From Pararhizobium sp. A13 (GTDB taxonomy: Bacteria; Pseudomonadota; Alphaproteobacteria; Rhizobiales; Rhizobiaceae): a stretch of DNA of 64,000 nucleotides. The DNA lies in the NCBI RefSeq assembly GCF_040126305.1, contig NZ_CP149510.1:907001-971000 (forward strand), in the 5' to 3' direction. Made by a program: the position numbers and the translations under genes. Below, one piece after another: positions 63,489 through 64,000 of this stretch. Within the stretch, counting starts at the first letter, position 1; every line of letters starts with the position of its first letter. The notes beneath the pieces were generated by a model that saw only the letters and a list, made by a program, of their open reading frames with translations, was not told the origin of the DNA and searched no databases.

Positions 63489-64000
63489 CTATTGATTTTT
63501 CCGCGAAAGATTTGCGATTTCGAGAACCACAGAATCCGGTTCGACAACGCTTCTGTGTTTTACCAGATCAAATTGAAAGCGGCCAACGGCTTTGTCGACT
63601 TCCTGCTGATAATCCCGGCCTTTGTGGAAGAATGCATGCGGTTTTCTGTCCGTGATCATCCACGGCACACAATAATCCAGCAGCTGGGGCAGGTCCGCCA
63701 GCGCTCTGGCAGAGATAGCATCGCATTGCGGGATGCTTTTGACGGCATCCTCGATGCGAATCGGGTGCACGGATCCGCGTGCACCGGTCTCATGCAACGC
63801 GACGCGCAGGAAAGCTGCCTTTTTGTTGTTGCTTTCCACGAGATGAACCCATCCATCCCCCAATTCGGCCAGGAAGATCGCCGTGATGATGCCGGGGAAT
63901 CCACCGCCGCTACCGAGGTCCACCCACCGTTTCGGACCCGGAAACAGCTGGAAGATTTGTGCGCTGTCGGAAATGTGGCGTTTCCAGAAGTCGGATAGAG
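63489..64000 (-). CDS. rsmG: 16S rRNA (guanine(527)-N7)-methyltransferase RsmG, N-terminus outside the window
   Basis: RsmG (GidB) methylates G527 of 16S rRNA. The visible frame runs to the window edge, reading [18 protein letters not shown], then [20 protein letters not shown] (SAM-binding loop) and [17 protein letters not shown], with [15 protein letters not shown] and the C-terminal strand. The N-terminal ~40 residues are missing because of the window boundary. It is upstream of parA in the same operon. Confidence 0.94.
   Translation of the reverse strand, partial: LSDFWKRHISDSAQIFQLFPGPKRWVDLGSGGGFPGIITAIFLAELGDGWVHLVESNNKKAAFLRVALHETGARGSVHPIRIEDAVKSIPQCDAISARALADLPQLLDYCVPWMITDRKPHAFFHKGRDYQQEVDKAVGRFQFDLVKHRSVVEPDSVVLEIANLSRKNQ

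Overview
The window reads as chromosomal DNA of an alphaproteobacterium, almost certainly Rhizobiaceae (Rhizobium/Agrobacterium/Neorhizobium-like). The reasons are gene content and order (nadD-rsfS-rlmH-envC-ctpA; purH-heparinase-rsmB-htpX; leuS-lptE-holA facing parB-parA-rsmG), the very large NAD-glutamate dehydrogenase, DUF1013/TrcR, an imuA-imuB-dnaE2 mutasome with a GTTC-N7-GTTC SOS box, an Irr-type box and a PHO box, and RIME-like intergenic mosaic repeats. The rsmG-parA-parB end suggests proximity to the replication origin, with oriC itself outside the window. Coding density is high and GC-rich, so nearly every gene has a long shadow frame on the opposite strand. I saw no rRNA, tRNA or CRISPR array.

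Layout. 1-6.5 kb: nadD (cut), rsfS, rlmH, an EnvC-like murein hydrolase activator overlapping a CtpA-type S41 protease, a YibQ-type divergent deacetylase, rppH and a tiny lipoprotein. 6.8-7.7 kb: bfr and an overlapping bfd-like gene behind an Irr-type box. 7.9-13.8 kb: the LexA-type imuA-imuB-dnaE2 operon. 13.9-20.7 kb: a zincin, DUF1737, a CitE-like lyase, leuD, ridA, a serine hydrolase, a small secreted protein and leuB. 20.8-29.1 kb: two PAP2 phosphatases, an MHS-type MFS carrier with a large insert, a three-gene ABC locus with a His-rich permease (metal-linked?), and alkaline phosphatase with a PHO box. 29.1-40.0 kb: asd with a Thr/Lys-rich leader ORF, a lytic transglycosylase, beta-carbonic anhydrase, pdxY, the 1595-residue GDH and a UMF1-type MFS protein. 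40.0-47.1 kb: vapBC, purH, a heparinase II/III protein, rsmB, htpX and an SDHAF4-type assembly factor.

47.16-49.69 kb is the one clear foreign insertion: a 2.53-kb IS1595-family element with near-perfect terminal inverted repeats and an 8-bp target duplication. It carries the transposase plus four passenger ORFs (DUF3800, two small unknowns, DUF1508/YegP). Between the transposase and the DUF3800 gene a consensus-spaced promoter fires exactly into a predicted three-way-junction RNA; this is the strongest candidate for an undescribed system. The element landed 6-14 bp upstream of a thermonuclease-family gene whose reading frame has lost its stop.

50.2-57.3 kb: acs, trcR, an orphan ectoine synthase with a divergent LysR regulator, prpE and a YggS-type PLP protein. 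57.5-64 kb: leuS-lptE-holA converging on parB-parA-rsmG (cut by the window end). Three parS-like 16-mers lie at 30.5, 46.8 and 54.8 kb.
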